A stretch of DNA of 64,000 nucleotides from Parvularculaceae bacterium (GTDB lineage: Bacteria > Pseudomonadota > Alphaproteobacteria > Caulobacterales > Parvularculaceae), in the NCBI GenBank assembly GCA_028284065.1, contig JANQSJ010000014.1:372001-436000 (forward strand), written 5' to 3'. Both the position numbers and the translations under genes were made by a program. A model generated the notes under the pieces. It was not told where the DNA came from. It searched no databases and saw only the letters and a program-made list of their open reading frames with translations. Of the stretch, positions 51,296-60,669 are shown piece after piece. The first letter of the stretch is position 1. Each line of letters starts with the position of its first letter.

Positions 51296-52768
51296 ATGGT
51301 TGAGCTGCGGCCCATTCTGCTCGTCGTCGGCGCGCTCGTGGCGGCGCTAGGAGTGACCATGGCGATCCCGACGATCGCCGACCTTCTCGCCGACGATCCC
51401 ATCGACCGCAAGGACTGGGCGGCGTTCGCCACCTCGGGATTTGTGTGCGTGCTTACCGGCGGCGGGGTCGCAGCGGCCAATTGGGGCCGCTTCTCGTCGA
51501 TCGGCGTGCGCCAGGGCTTTCTGCTGACGACGGCGAGTTGGCTCGCGCTGGTCGCATTTGCGGCGCTTCCTTTCAATCTGGGCGCGCTCGACATGACCTA
51601 CACGGACGCCTTCTTCGAGGCGATGTCTGGCCTGACGACCACAGGCTCGACCGTCGTCTCGGGCCTAGACGCCGCGCCGCCGGGATTTCTGCTCTGGCGG
51701 TCGATGCTGCAATGGTTCGGGGGCGTAGGGATCATCATCATGGCCTTCGCCGTCCTGCCCGCCCTGCGCGTCGGCGGCATGCAGATATTCAGAAGCGAAG
51801 CGTGGGATACGTCGGAAAAATTTGTCGCGAACGCCGCACAGTATTCTGCGTCCCTGACGACGATTTACGCTGTCCTCACAGCGGTTTGCTTCATGTGCCT
51901 GTGGGCGATGGGCATGGGCGCGTTCGATGCGGCGAACCACGCGATGACGACGGTGGCGACCGGCGGGTTCTCCACCAAGGACGCATCGCTCGGTTATTTC
52001 CTGTCCGCTGGCGACGCGCCCATCGACCTAGTCGTCGCGGCTTTCATGATTGTCGGCAGCCTGCCCTTCGGGCTATTTCTTGCGGTCATTTTGCGAGGTG
52101 AGGTATCTCGGCTCACTGGCGACAGCCAGGTGCGGTTCTTCCTCATGGTGTTGGCGGGACTGACGCTCCTTATGCTGATTTACGTTTATGACCGATTTAA
52201 TATCGACCTCTTCACGGCGTTCCGACTCTCCCTCTTCAATGTCACGTCGATTATCACCGGCACCGGCTACGCGACGACGGCCTATGACGTATGGGGCGGG
52301 TTCGCGCTCGGGTTCTTCTTCTGCATTATGTTCATCGGCGGCTGCGCGGGATCGACGTCCTGCGGGCTGAAGATCTTCCGCTTCCAGGTGGCGCTCGCTG
52401 CGGCGCGCCTCTATGCAAAGCGCCTCGCCCATCCGCACGGCGTCTTTGTCGCCCGCTACAACCAGCGCCCGATAAAGGACGACGTATTTATTTCAGTGCT
52501 GAGCTTCTTCTTTGTCTATTTCGCGAGCTTTGCGACGCTCTCGGTGCTCCTCGCTGGCTTCGGGCTCGACACGCTGACGGCAATCTCATCCGCCGGCACG
52601 GCGATCGCAAATGTGGGGCCCGGCCTCGGGCCGGTCGTCGGTCCGTCGGGAAACTTCGCGAGCCTTCCGGACGGCGCAAAATGGCTGATGTCCGCCGGCA
52701 TGCTTCTCGGGCGGCTTGAGTTCTTCACGTTATTCGTGCTGCTCTCGCCGGGGTTCTGGCGGCGCTGA
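51296..52768 (+). CDS. trkH: TrkH-family potassium uptake protein
   Basis: The 490-residue polytopic protein has four pore-loop repeats. The first includes SGLTTTGSTVVSGLD, the second TTVATGGFSTKDASLGYF, the third IITGTGYATTAYD, and the fourth GTAIANVGPGLGPV, each with the filter glycine. TrkH moves K+ with a TrkA-type RCK partner, which is not in this window. Its 117-base upstream gap separates it from apaG. Confidence 0.93.
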   Translation: MVELRPILLVVGALVAALGVTMAIPTIADLLADDPIDRKDWAAFATSGFVCVLTGGGVAAANWGRFSSIGVRQGFLLTTASWLALVAFAALPFNLGALDMTYTDAFFEAMSGLTTTGSTVVSGLDAAPPGFLLWRSMLQWFGGVGIIIMAFAVLPALRVGGMQIFRSEAWDTSEKFVANAAQYSASLTTIYAVLTAVCFMCLWAMGMGAFDAANHAMTTVATGGFSTKDASLGYFLSAGDAPIDLVVAAFMIVGSLPFGLFLAVILRGEVSRLTGDSQVRFFLMVLAGLTLLMLIYVYDRFNIDLFTAFRLSLFNVTSIITGTGYATTAYDVWGGFALGFFFCIMFIGGCAGSTSCGLKIFRFQVALAAARLYAKRLAHPHGVFVARYNQRPIKDDVFISVLSFFFVYFASFATLSVLLAGFGLDTLTAISSAGTAIANVGPGLGPVVGPSGNFASLPDGAKWLMSAGMLLGRLEFFTLFVLLSPGFWRR

Positions 52769-52797
52769 CCCGCAGGACCGCGCAATGGAGTTAGCCC

Positions 52798-53373
52798 ATG
52801 ACGGTTGCTGAAGCCCCTCGCGTTTATCACGCCTTTCGCAGCCCCTATTCGCGGCTAGGCCTTCATATTTTGAAACGCGCCGGACTTAACCCGCCGGTCA
52901 TCCCATTCACGGGGCCGCCCGACGGAGTCCCGTTCAGCGATCCGGCGCAGAACAAGCCAAAGCGAAAGTATTACAGTCAGGACGCACCGCGGATGACCCT
53001 GCGCATGGGACTGCAAATCGCGCCGCCACGGCCTTTTGATATCGACTTTGATCCGGCGAACCGCACGCTTGCGGCGGCGAACGAAGCCGGGCGGGGTCTT
53101 GAGTTCGCCATCGCCGTTTCCGACGCGCGCTGGGGCCGCGGCGAAAACATCTCCGACCTCGACGTCCTGCGCCGCGCAGCAACGGAGATCGGCTGGTCAA
53201 CTGACGCAGTCGACGATGCGCAGGCGAGCGAGCGCGTCGACGCGCTCCTTGCCGACCACCGAAAGCTCATCGAGGCCGACGGCGTTTTTGGGGTCCCGTT
53301 CGCGGTCTTCGGCGAAAACAAATATTGGGGCCACGACCGCTTCGAGTTGTTCGTGGAGGATTTTTCGCAGTAG
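52798..53373 (+). CDS. DsbA-family thioredoxin-fold oxidoreductase (HCCA-isomerase-like)
   Basis: The 191-residue protein starts VYHAFRSPYSRLGLHIL, where serine replaces the first Cys of a CxxC. That pattern is typical of the 2-hydroxychromene-2-carboxylate isomerase/kappa-GST branch. A helical insertion follows, then the cis-Pro loop GVFGVPFAVFGENKYWGHDR. It has no signal peptide. It probably acts with glutathione in the cytoplasm; the substrate is unknown. Confidence 0.82.
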   Translation: MTVAEAPRVYHAFRSPYSRLGLHILKRAGLNPPVIPFTGPPDGVPFSDPAQNKPKRKYYSQDAPRMTLRMGLQIAPPRPFDIDFDPANRTLAAANEAGRGLEFAIAVSDARWGRGENISDLDVLRRAATEIGWSTDAVDDAQASERVDALLADHRKLIEADGVFGVPFAVFGENKYWGHDRFELFVEDFSQ

Positions 53374-53389
53374 CCGAATAGCCGTTCGT

Positions 53390-53851
53390 TCACGCGCACC
53401 AGTTTCGCGGATCGCCATAAGGCCGGGCGAGCCGCGCCGCGAGAAGCGCTGCGCCCAAGTCTGCGCCGTCCGCAGTTTCGATGCGCGCAACGATGCGGCG
53501 GGCGTACTTGCCGCGCTCGATTTCGCGGAGACGCACGGCTCCGCCTTCAATACGCCGCCGCACGAACTCCCGCGCCGCATGGCCAAGGCGTCGCTCCGCC
53601 GGGCAGCGGGCGCCGGCAATCTCCGGCGTATCGACGCCCGCCAGCCGAACCGCGGCCGCCACTTCAAGATCGAGCCAGATGCGCGCCGTCACTTCAACGG
53701 TATCGCCGTCGATAACGCGGTCCACCGTGGCGAGAACAGGACCCTGAAGCGGCGTGACAGGCCCGCCAGCGGCCGCAGCGGGGGCAAGCGCCATCGTCGC
53801 TGCGCACAGGAAGCGCACCGAATTTCTCGGAAAGCGTGAATCTTGCAGCAT
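53390..53851 (-). CDS. Secreted thermonuclease-family (SNase-like) nuclease
   Basis: The 153-residue protein has a signal peptide (VRFLCAATMALAPAAAAG). An SNase OB-fold follows with VIDGDTVEV, VRLAGVDTPEIAG (catalytic Arg and metal-binding Asp), CPAERRLG and YARRIVARI (second Arg). Start ATG 53851 is chosen because it begins the signal peptide; an in-frame start at 53911 adds 20 atypical residues. A Cys pair (GARC and NWCA) may form a disulfide. Confidence 0.85.
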   Translation of the reverse strand: MLQDSRFPRNSVRFLCAATMALAPAAAAGGPVTPLQGPVLATVDRVIDGDTVEVTARIWLDLEVAAAVRLAGVDTPEIAGARCPAERRLGHAAREFVRRRIEGGAVRLREIERGKYARRIVARIETADGADLGAALLAARLARPYGDPRNWCA

Positions 53852-53923
53852 GCACAGCCAATTGACCGTGAATGGGCGATTCGTCCAGTCGGGCGCATGG
53901 GCCGCAGTCAATCGGAATCCAAA

Positions 53924-54157
53924 TCAGCTGAAATCAACCGCTCGGCCCTTGCGCTCCCAATCACCATAGCGGGTGGGTTCAGGGCCAGAAGGCCCGCCCT
54001 TCTCCGCCGCCCTCTTCGCTTCAGCTTCGGCTTTCGCCCGACGCTCGGCGGCTTCGGCGAGGGCGCGCTGCGCCGCGGGCGGTAGATCGGACCGCGCCTT
54101 CGAGGCCGTATCAGCTTCAGGTTCTTTCGCGCCAGAGTCGTCGGCGGGACCGGTCAT
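53924..54157 (-). CDS. DUF1674 protein, SDHAF4-like
   Basis: The 77-residue protein ends with the family signature GPEPTRYGDWERKGRAVDF. The eukaryotic relative SDHAF4 binds flavinylated SdhA during succinate dehydrogenase assembly. The N-terminal 45 residues are charged and helical (LAEAAERRAKAEAEAKRAAE). It is divergent from htpX with a short 59-base gap. Start ATG 54157 is preferred over 54199. Confidence 0.9.
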   Translation of the reverse strand: MTGPADDSGAKEPEADTASKARSDLPPAAQRALAEAAERRAKAEAEAKRAAEKGGPSGPEPTRYGDWERKGRAVDFS

Positions 54158-54216
54158 ATTGAAGGCTCCTGTTACCGGCCACATATAAGCGCGGCCCAAC
54201 CAACGGACAAAAGGAC

Positions 54217-55128
54217 ATGATGAACCACCTGCGCACAGGCATTCTTCTGGCGGCGTTGACCGCCCTCTTCGGCGTCATCGGCATGATGCTCGGCGGCGCG
54301 GGCGGGATGCTGATGGCGCTCGTTTTTGCGGCGGGGACGAACCTCTTCGCCTACTGGAACGCCGACAAGATCGTCTTGCGCATGTACAAGGCCGAAGAGG
54401 TTGATGAGACGCATGCCTCCGGTCTTATCCGGCGCTACGCGGAGATGACCAAGGCGCTCGCCCGCAACGCCGGCATGCCGATCCCGAAGATTTATGTCGT
54501 CGACAACCCACAGCCGAACGCCTTCGCGACGGGCCGCAATCCCGAGAACGCGGCGGTCGCCGCGACTACCGGCCTTCTCAGCATGCTGACGGAGGAGGAA
54601 GTCGCGGGCGTAATGGCGCATGAGCTCGCGCACGTGAAGAACCGCGACACCCTGACCATGACCGTGACCGCAACCATCGCCGGCGCAATTACGACTCTCG
54701 CCAACTTCGCGATGTTCTTCGGGGGCGGAAACCGGAATGGCGGCGGGATCATCGGCGCGCTCGCCATCATGATCCTCGCGCCAATGGCGGCGGGGCTGGT
54801 GCAGATGGCGATCAGCCGCGGCCGTGAATACGAGGCCGACGCTCTTGGGGCGGAGATCTGCGGACGCCCGGAATGGCTCGCCTCGGCGCTCGCCAAAATT
54901 TCCAACGGCGCAGCGCAAATTCCGAACGAGACCGCCGAAATGCATCCGGAAACCGGCCAGCTCATGATTATCAACCCGCTCGCCGGCGGCGGTCGCGACA
55001 ACCTCTTCTCCACGCACCCGGCGACCCAGAATCGCATCGACCGACTGATGGCGATGAGGGGCGGCGGCGGGTCCGTCCGCATGGGATCGGTCCCGAACGC
55101 CGGCGCAGGCGCCGGTCCGTGGGGGTAG
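54217..55128 (+). CDS. htpX: Zinc metalloprotease HtpX
   Basis: The 303-residue membrane protease has two N-terminal helices (about 6-30 and 31-48), the zinc motif HELAH (H135, E136, H139), two more helices at about 145-200, and the third ligand in [12 protein letters not shown] glycine-rich tail follows. HtpX degrades damaged membrane proteins with FtsH and is often stress-induced. It is divergent from the DUF1674 gene. Confidence 0.96.
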   Translation: MMNHLRTGILLAALTALFGVIGMMLGGAGGMLMALVFAAGTNLFAYWNADKIVLRMYKAEEVDETHASGLIRRYAEMTKALARNAGMPIPKIYVVDNPQPNAFATGRNPENAAVAATTGLLSMLTEEEVAGVMAHELAHVKNRDTLTMTVTATIAGAITTLANFAMFFGGGNRNGGGIIGALAIMILAPMAAGLVQMAISRGREYEADALGAEICGRPEWLASALAKISNGAAQIPNETAEMHPETGQLMIINPLAGGGRDNLFSTHPATQNRIDRLMAMRGGGGSVRMGSVPNAGAGAGPWG

Positions 55129-55211
55129 ATTTCTTCTCCGGCCGTTGGGTCGGCGGAGACCTTGAACTCCGAAGCGCGCGTCGCCATAGACGAAGCTGAG
55201 GATTTCGCTCC

Positions 55212-55658
55212 ATGGAAATGATCAACCCATCCCACCTCGTCGGGGAGGTGATTCAGCTCGCGCTCGCCCCGGCTTTCCTGCTGGTGGCGATCGGGTCGTT
55301 CCTGAATGTCGTCACGCAAAGGCTCGCCCGCGTCATTGACCGGGCGCGAGCGCTCGAGGAACGCTGCCGTCTTGAGCCGGACGCGTTGGAGGAACCAGGC
55401 ATGCGCGGCGAACTTGGCGCCCTCGATCGCCGCATCGTCTACGCCCAGTGGGCGATCAACTTCTGCGCCGTCGCCGCGCTCCTCGTGGCGTTCCTGGTGG
55501 TGATTCTGTTCCTCGCCGACCTGGTGCGGGTGAACGCCGCGGCGCCCATCGCCGTCCTCTTCAGCCTCGCCATGGCGGCGCTTATCTCGGCGCTTGTGGC
55601 GTTCATGGTGGAGATCTTAATCGCCACCCGCACAATCCGTGTCAGGACGGGCGTTTGA
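55212..55658 (+). CDS. DUF2721 membrane protein
   Basis: The 148-residue protein has a first membrane helix (about 14-36), a charged helix QRLARVIDRARALEERC, and two further helices (about 80-106 and 113-138). This pattern matches DUF2721. The function is unknown. Its 3' end overlaps that of the following minus-strand gene by 17 bases. Confidence 0.85.
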   Translation: MEMINPSHLVGEVIQLALAPAFLLVAIGSFLNVVTQRLARVIDRARALEERCRLEPDALEEPGMRGELGALDRRIVYAQWAINFCAVAALLVAFLVVILFLADLVRVNAAAPIAVLFSLAMAALISALVAFMVEILIATRTIRVRTGV

Positions 55659-56166
55659 CGCCTTTCTCAACCGCACGAGCGCGCCTGGTAAAGAAAGAAA
55701 TCGGCGCAGCAAACACGGCAATGCCAGCAGCTAAGGCCCCTACAAGGGTGATACGATCAACAGTCGACCTCGTATGTTCAACTTTCCAGCCGTAACTCTC
55801 TCGCCATTCTTCGCTTTCCCGGTAGCTTTCTTTCCAGGCTTCGTGTTCTTCCGGAGTCATTTTAGAGCCTCCGCTGCAACTACCTGCGGCATTCGAATAG
55901 TATGCCTCGATCCATATTTCGCCTTTTGGACGTTGGGGGCTATCAACAAGCCTGAGGAATGTGTCTTTTGAGTTTCCTTCTCGAAGGAGCTGAGCGGAGC
56001 CAACGCACTTGCCAAAATCAAGCGCATCTTCCCTCGCGTTGTCGGCGGCTTCGTCAAGCGTCTCGCCTTTTCCAAGCGCCCATCCACCAGCGATTGCGGC
56101 GTTCGTCCAAATCAAAAAAGGAAGGACAATAAAAGATACGATTGATATTCTACAGTGGTAATTCAT
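55642..56166 (-). CDS. Low-GC orphan: secreted or membrane-anchored protein
   Basis: The 174-residue protein has a signal-like segment (IVSFIVLPFLIWTNAAIAGG) and a domain with cysteines (GKCVGSAQLLREG, GSCSGGSKM). A strongly charged helix MTPEEHEAWKESYRESEEW and a C-terminal membrane helix ending in a basic tail (RRARAVEKGVKR) follow. I do not recognise the family. The gene and its upstream DNA are visibly lower in GC than the rest of the window, which suggests recent acquisition. GAGGG precedes ATG 56166 and a good promoter lies upstream. Confidence 0.7.
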   Translation of the reverse strand: MNYHCRISIVSFIVLPFLIWTNAAIAGGWALGKGETLDEAADNAREDALDFGKCVGSAQLLREGNSKDTFLRLVDSPQRPKGEIWIEAYYSNAAGSCSGGSKMTPEEHEAWKESYRESEEWRESYGWKVEHTRSTVDRITLVGALAAGIAVFAAPISFFTRRARAVEKGVKRPS

Positions 56167-56200
56167 AACTTTCCCTCTAAATAAAGTAAGCCCATTTACC

Positions 56201-56229
56201 CTTAAATTCCAAATTTTGGGAAGAGTCAA
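56201..56229 (-). promoter_or_regulatory. Sigma-70-like promoter for the low-GC orphan
   Basis: On the minus strand, TTGACT (56229-56224) and TTTAAG (56206-56201) are separated by 17 bases, and the gene start follows 35 bases downstream at 56166. The spacing is ideal and the -35 box matches at five of six positions. The rest of 56230-56390, up to the polA stop, is AT-rich without a gene. Confidence 0.6.
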
Positions 56230-56390
56230 TTTTTACAAAATGATGTCAAACTTATGAATGCAGACCATTTTCTTAGCGCTGAAAGCAGCTGAAAATCATA
56301 TTCTTATACTTGGTCATAACTTCTACTTCCAGGGGTCAATCTCGAGCATTCAAATTTCTTGGCGTCTCGCGCAACGCCAGCACGCCAAAC

Positions 56391-59171
56391 CTAATGCGCC
56401 TCGTCCCAGCTCCTCCCAACGCCAGCCTCAACGACGAGGGGCACGGAGAGCTTCATCGCGGGCTCGGGCGCGCCGGACATGACCTTTGAAATGACGGCGC
56501 AAGCATCGTCCGCCTCGGCCTTCGGGACTTCGAAGACGAGTTCGTCATGCACTTGCAGCAGCATCCGGGCGGAGAGCTTCGCTTTGGCGAGCGCGGCCGG
56601 CATGCGCGCCATCGCGCGACGGATAACGTCCGCCGCCGCGCCCTGGATCGGCGCGTTGATCGCCTGGCGCTCCGCATACCCGCGCATCGCAGGGTTCTTG
56701 TCGTTGATGCCGCCCACATAGGTCCGTCGACCGAATATGGTTTCCACATAGCCCGCCGCCTTTGCGCCGGCGATCGTTTCGTCCATGTATTTTCGGATGC
56801 CGGGAAACTTCTCAAGATAGCTGTCGATATAGTCCTTCGCCTCGCTGCGGGAGATGCCCAGCTGATTGGCGAGGCCGAAGGCGGAGATGCCGTAGATAAT
56901 GCCGAAATTGATCGCCTTGGCGCGCCGGCGGACCATCGGGTCCATCCCCTCAATTGGTACGCCGAACATTTCAGACGCCGTCATGGCGTGGATGTCCGCG
57001 CCGCCAGCGAACGCGTCCTTCATGGACTTCAGGTCCGCGATGTGCGCCAGCAGCCTCAGCTCAATCTGGCTATAGTCGGCGGAAATGAGCACATTGCCCT
57101 TTTCGGCGATGAAGGCGGTACGAATTTTGCGCCCGTCCTCTGTGCGGATGGGAATATTCTGCAGGTTGGGCTCATTCGACGCGAGACGCCCCGTCGTCGT
57201 CGCCGCCAGCGAATAGGACGTGTGGATGCGGCCCGTCTCCGCGTTGATCGCCTGCGGCAAGGCGTCCGTGTACGTGCTTTTCAGCTTCGAAAGGCTGCGC
57301 CAGTCAAGGATCGCGCGCGGCAGGTCGTGTCCCTCGACGGCGAGCTCCTCCAGCACATCCGCCTTGGTCGACCAGGCGCCTTTCGCGGTCTTCTTGCCCC
57401 CCGGCAGCCCCAGCTTGCCGAACAGAATCTCCGCGATCTGCTTCGGCGAGCCCATATTGAAAGCCTCGCCCGCAAGCTCATGGGCTTCCGCCTCATGCCC
57501 CGCCATGCGCTGAGCGAAATCGGCGGAGAGGCGGGCCAGAACCTTCACGTCCACTTTGACGCCCTCGCGCTCCATGTCAGCGATCACCTGAACGAGCGGA
57601 CGCTCCAGCGTTTGGTATACGGTTGTTTTTCCTTCGGGGGACAAACGCGGCTTCAAGACACTGTGCAGGCGCAGCGTGATGTCGGCGTCCTCCGCCGCGT
57701 AACGCGTCGCTTCATTGATCGGAATCTGGTCGAAGGTCTTCTGCTTCTTGCCGGTTCCGGCGATGTCGGAAAACTTGATCGTCTCATGCCCGAGATGGCG
57801 GCCCGAAAGCTCGTCCATGCCGTGCCCGCCCCGACCGCAATCAAGGGCGTATGACAAGAGCATGGTGTCATCGACCGGCGCGACATTCACGCCGTACCGC
57901 CGCAGCACATTGAGATCGTACTTGAAATTCTGGCCTATTTTCAGCACCGACGGGTCCGACAGGATTGGCTTCAGGATTTCCAGCGCCCTGCCAACCTCCA
58001 TCTGTCGGCTGACGTCGGCGTCTCCATCGTCGAGATCCAACCCATCGGCGCCATGGCCAAGCGGCACATAGCATGCTTCCCCCGGCGCGGTCGCAAGGCA
58101 GACGCCGACAAGGTTCGCCGCCATGGCGTTCAGGCTATCCGTCTCCGTATCGATCGCCAGGAGCCCGCGCCGCCGCGCGCGCGCAACGAACGCCTCCAAC
58201 TCCTTCGGGTCGAAAATCGTCGCGTATCCGTCCGTATCCGGCGCGCCGCCGGCGGACGGAACGGCGTCAGCGTCCCCATCAACCCCGAGGTCAACCTCCA
58301 CACGCCGGGTGATGGTCGTGAACTCCATCTCCTTGAAGAACGCCACCAGCGGCGCGGGATCGATGGGCCTGATCGCCAGATCATCTATCGGCTCGGGCAA
58401 TGGCACGTCGTCCTTCAGCGCCACGAGCGTCTTCGAGATGCGGGCGTCCTCGGCGAACTCGATGAGGTTCTCGCGGCGCTTTTTCTGTTTGATGTCTTCG
58501 GCTTGCGCCAACAGCGTTTCTAGGTCGCCATATTCTTCAATCAGCTGCGCAGCTGTCTTAACGCCGATGCCCGGCACGCCTGGCACATTGTCGACGCTGT
58601 CGCCGGCGAGCGCCTGCACCTCAACGACTTTCTCCGGCCCCAGACCGAACTTCTCGACGACCTCCTCCCGGCCGATGCGGCGGTTCTTCATGGTGTCGAA
58701 CATCGTCACGCGGTCGGTGACCAGCTGCATCAAATCCTTGTCGGAGGAGATGATGACGCACTCGCCACCTTCACGCTCGATCTCCCGGGCGTAGGAAGCG
58801 ATGACGTCGTCCGCCTCGACGTCGGGCACTTCTAGACACGGCACGCCGAAGGCCCGCGTCGCGTCGCGCACCAACGGAAACTGCGGGGCGAGATCCTCCG
58901 GCGGCGGCGGCCGATTCGCCTTGTATTCCTTGTAAAGATCGTTCCTGAAGCTCTTTGAAGAGTAATCGAAGATCACGGCGAAATGCGTCGGGTCATGCTC
59001 GTCCCTCATGTCGGTGAGGAGCTTGTAGAGCATGTTGCAGAAGCCGGAGACCGCGCCCACCGGCAGCCCGTCAGACTTGCGCGTCAGCGGCGGCAGCGCA
59101 TGATAGGCTCTAAAAATATAGGCGGAGCCGTCGACAAGATAGAGGCGGCGGTCACTCTTCGCGGCGGTCAT
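56391..59171 (-). CDS. polA: DNA polymerase I
   Basis: The 926-residue protein has the full three-domain layout. The 5'-nuclease is at about 1-300 (YLVDGSAYIFRAYHAL, ISSDKDLMQLV). The 3'-5' exonuclease is at about 330-520 and keeps LLAIDTETDSLN and the YAAEDADITLRL Asp, so proofreading is probably active. The polymerase has SADYSQIELRLLAHI, RRRAKAINFGIIYG and LLQVHDELVFEVP. ATG 59171 starts MTAAKSDRR; the long in-frame stretch upstream to 59531 is antisense to the VOC gene and not protein-like. Confidence 0.96.
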   Translation of the reverse strand: MTAAKSDRRLYLVDGSAYIFRAYHALPPLTRKSDGLPVGAVSGFCNMLYKLLTDMRDEHDPTHFAVIFDYSSKSFRNDLYKEYKANRPPPPEDLAPQFPLVRDATRAFGVPCLEVPDVEADDVIASYAREIEREGGECVIISSDKDLMQLVTDRVTMFDTMKNRRIGREEVVEKFGLGPEKVVEVQALAGDSVDNVPGVPGIGVKTAAQLIEEYGDLETLLAQAEDIKQKKRRENLIEFAEDARISKTLVALKDDVPLPEPIDDLAIRPIDPAPLVAFFKEMEFTTITRRVEVDLGVDGDADAVPSAGGAPDTDGYATIFDPKELEAFVARARRRGLLAIDTETDSLNAMAANLVGVCLATAPGEACYVPLGHGADGLDLDDGDADVSRQMEVGRALEILKPILSDPSVLKIGQNFKYDLNVLRRYGVNVAPVDDTMLLSYALDCGRGGHGMDELSGRHLGHETIKFSDIAGTGKKQKTFDQIPINEATRYAAEDADITLRLHSVLKPRLSPEGKTTVYQTLERPLVQVIADMEREGVKVDVKVLARLSADFAQRMAGHEAEAHELAGEAFNMGSPKQIAEILFGKLGLPGGKKTAKGAWSTKADVLEELAVEGHDLPRAILDWRSLSKLKSTYTDALPQAINAETGRIHTSYSLAATTTGRLASNEPNLQNIPIRTEDGRKIRTAFIAEKGNVLISADYSQIELRLLAHIADLKSMKDAFAGGADIHAMTASEMFGVPIEGMDPMVRRRAKAINFGIIYGISAFGLANQLGISRSEAKDYIDSYLEKFPGIRKYMDETIAGAKAAGYVETIFGRRTYVGGINDKNPAMRGYAERQAINAPIQGAAADVIRRAMARMPAALAKAKLSARMLLQVHDELVFEVPKAEADDACAVISKVMSGAPEPAMKLSVPLVVEAGVGRSWDEAH

Positions 59172-59301
59172 CGTGTGGTCCTTCGAAGGGCGGCAGGGCG
59201 CACGCGTTCGCCCGGGCGGGAAACGTCGTTTATGGCGGCGCGCGGACGCCGCGACAAGCAAGGCCCTTGAACGGGTGGGCCTCACGGGAAGGGAACGGGT
59301 T

Positions 59302-59682
59302 ATGAAACCATTGGGCATTCGGTTCTGCCGCGTCGCGAAACGTGACGATGCGGAAAGGCTCGCCGATGCGCTGCGCGGCCTTGGGCTCGACGAGCGTGCG
59401 CTCGAAGCGCCGCCGGATGCGGAGGGCTTTAATGGGGCGATCTTTCCCGTGGCCGGCGACGGCGAGGGCTCATGGGTGGAGATCTGGCCAGCCGGCGCGA
59501 ACATGCCGGAACTCGTCATGTTGCAGATCATCGTCGAAGATGCGGACGCCGTCGCCGACGCTGCGCGCAGGAACGGCCTTGACCCAAAGGGCCCGGACGA
59601 CGCCCATGGCGAGCGGATCTATTATCTGGAAGGGCCGGACGGCCTGCCGATTTCGTTTCAGTCGAAGGTCGCAGACGATTGA
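59302..59682 (+). CDS. VOC/glyoxalase-like small protein
   Basis: The 126-residue protein starts MKPLGIRFCRVAKRDDAERLAD and contains GFNGAIFPVAGDGEGSWVEIWP, VMLQIIVEDADAVADAARRNG and YYLEGPDGLPISFQS. This two-unit beta-alpha-beta pattern fits the vicinal-oxygen-chelate fold, though metal ligands are not obvious. The function is unknown. It is divergent from polA, with a 130-base gap. Confidence 0.65.
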   Translation: MKPLGIRFCRVAKRDDAERLADALRGLGLDERALEAPPDAEGFNGAIFPVAGDGEGSWVEIWPAGANMPELVMLQIIVEDADAVADAARRNGLDPKGPDDAHGERIYYLEGPDGLPISFQSKVADD

Positions 59683-59737
59683 GACATCTTCGCTGACGCC
59701 GCGCCAGCCGCGAGACGTCTCCGCCCATAACAGAGAA

Positions 59738-59756
59738 GGGCGGCCGAGGGCCGCCC
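59738..59756. terminator. Hairpin between convergent genes
   Basis: GGGCGGCC and GGCCGCCC pair perfectly around GAG. It stands between the stop of the VOC gene and the stop of the secreted protein gene on the other strand, so it can serve as a bidirectional terminator. Only short T-runs flank it. Confidence 0.55.
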
Positions 59757-59807
59757 GTACTCTACTCACTTCGTTTCGCGCCAAATCAGCGCGCATGCAT
59801 CCGCCGC

Positions 59808-60137
59808 TTAGTCGCCAGCGCGCAGGTGGCGCTCCATCTGCTCAGCCAGATCAATCCTGAGGGCGCGAGCGACATCGGCGCGGGCGTCCGACACCAGGGA
59901 CGCGAGGCAAATGCGGCCGGCCGCCGCCATCTCGCCGTCGACCCCGTCGCAGAGCGCAACGGCGTCCATGCGAAGACCGGTCGTCATGGCCTCCGCGACG
60001 ATAGCGGCGTCTCCGGTCGGCCGGTCGAAACTGAACACATGCGCCGGCGGCAGGACCGGCTTCGCGCCCGCGGACGTCGCGCAGACCGAGCAAATCGAAG
60101 CGATGGCGAGGGCGCCGACAAAAGTGGATTTCCGCAT
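59808..60137 (-). CDS. Small secreted hypothetical protein
   Basis: The 109-residue protein has a signal peptide (KSTFVGALAIASICSVCATSAGA). A mature part follows with helices IVAEAMTTGLRMDAVALCDG and DARADVARALRIDLAEQME and a possible Cys pair. I do not recognise the family. Start ATG 60137 or 60152 is possible. It ends close to the hairpin at 59738-59756. Confidence 0.55.
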   Translation of the reverse strand: MRKSTFVGALAIASICSVCATSAGAKPVLPPAHVFSFDRPTGDAAIVAEAMTTGLRMDAVALCDGVDGEMAAAGRICLASLVSDARADVARALRIDLAEQMERHLRAGD

Positions 60138-60669
60138 CAGGTTCTCTCCCATTCTAGAGTTTCGTCGCCGTACCGATCCGTCATGGTTTGGACGGTGACA
60201 GGGAGAGAATGGCCAAGGGCGACGGGGAAGGCTTGATGACGGCCTGAGGCGCGCCTGAAAGATTCTGAGGGGGGTCTGAGCGAATCTTTTGCTTAGTTAA
60301 AACAGCGGCATAGGAAGACGTCCAAGGACCGCCCCCTTTTCGAAGAGGCGGCGATATTCGCGCTATATGGCTAGCGCCGCCTTTCGCATGAGCTTGGGCC
60401 TTGAAAACTCTTGGATCCTAGGAAAGCATCACGCTTGGGGATTGGGAAATCGAACCCGGCGAAAAGTAGATTAGGCGTGTCGATCCGTAATCGGCGCACG
60501 CGCTCTTGAAGCGTATGAAACGCGTTACTGTCGTTTCTTTCATACGTCACCTGATGGCATTGGGCGCGCGGCGCTAACTGACATTTTTGGGATGATCCCC
60601 GCAGGCCCGGAAACGACTTGCCGGCGAGGCGAGCCGCGTCCGGCATTCTTAGAGAGCGGAGGGCCGGCT
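60138..60669. other. Intergenic region, about 530 bases
   Basis: I see no convincing gene here. The sequence is of mixed composition with AT-rich patches near 60285-60305. An open frame on the minus strand at 60371-60646 has no recognisable protein pattern. In-frame codons from 60592 precede the lipoprotein start at 60670 but look non-coding. Confidence 0.4.

Noticed and set aside
59172-59531. N-terminal extension of polA by 120 codons
   Set aside because: The extra translation is Ser/Arg/Pro-rich and antisense to the VOC-like gene. ATG 59171 gives the normal Pol I start.
60371-60646. 91-codon minus-strand frame
   Set aside because: No recognisable protein pattern or ribosome site, and it lies in an otherwise gene-free gap.
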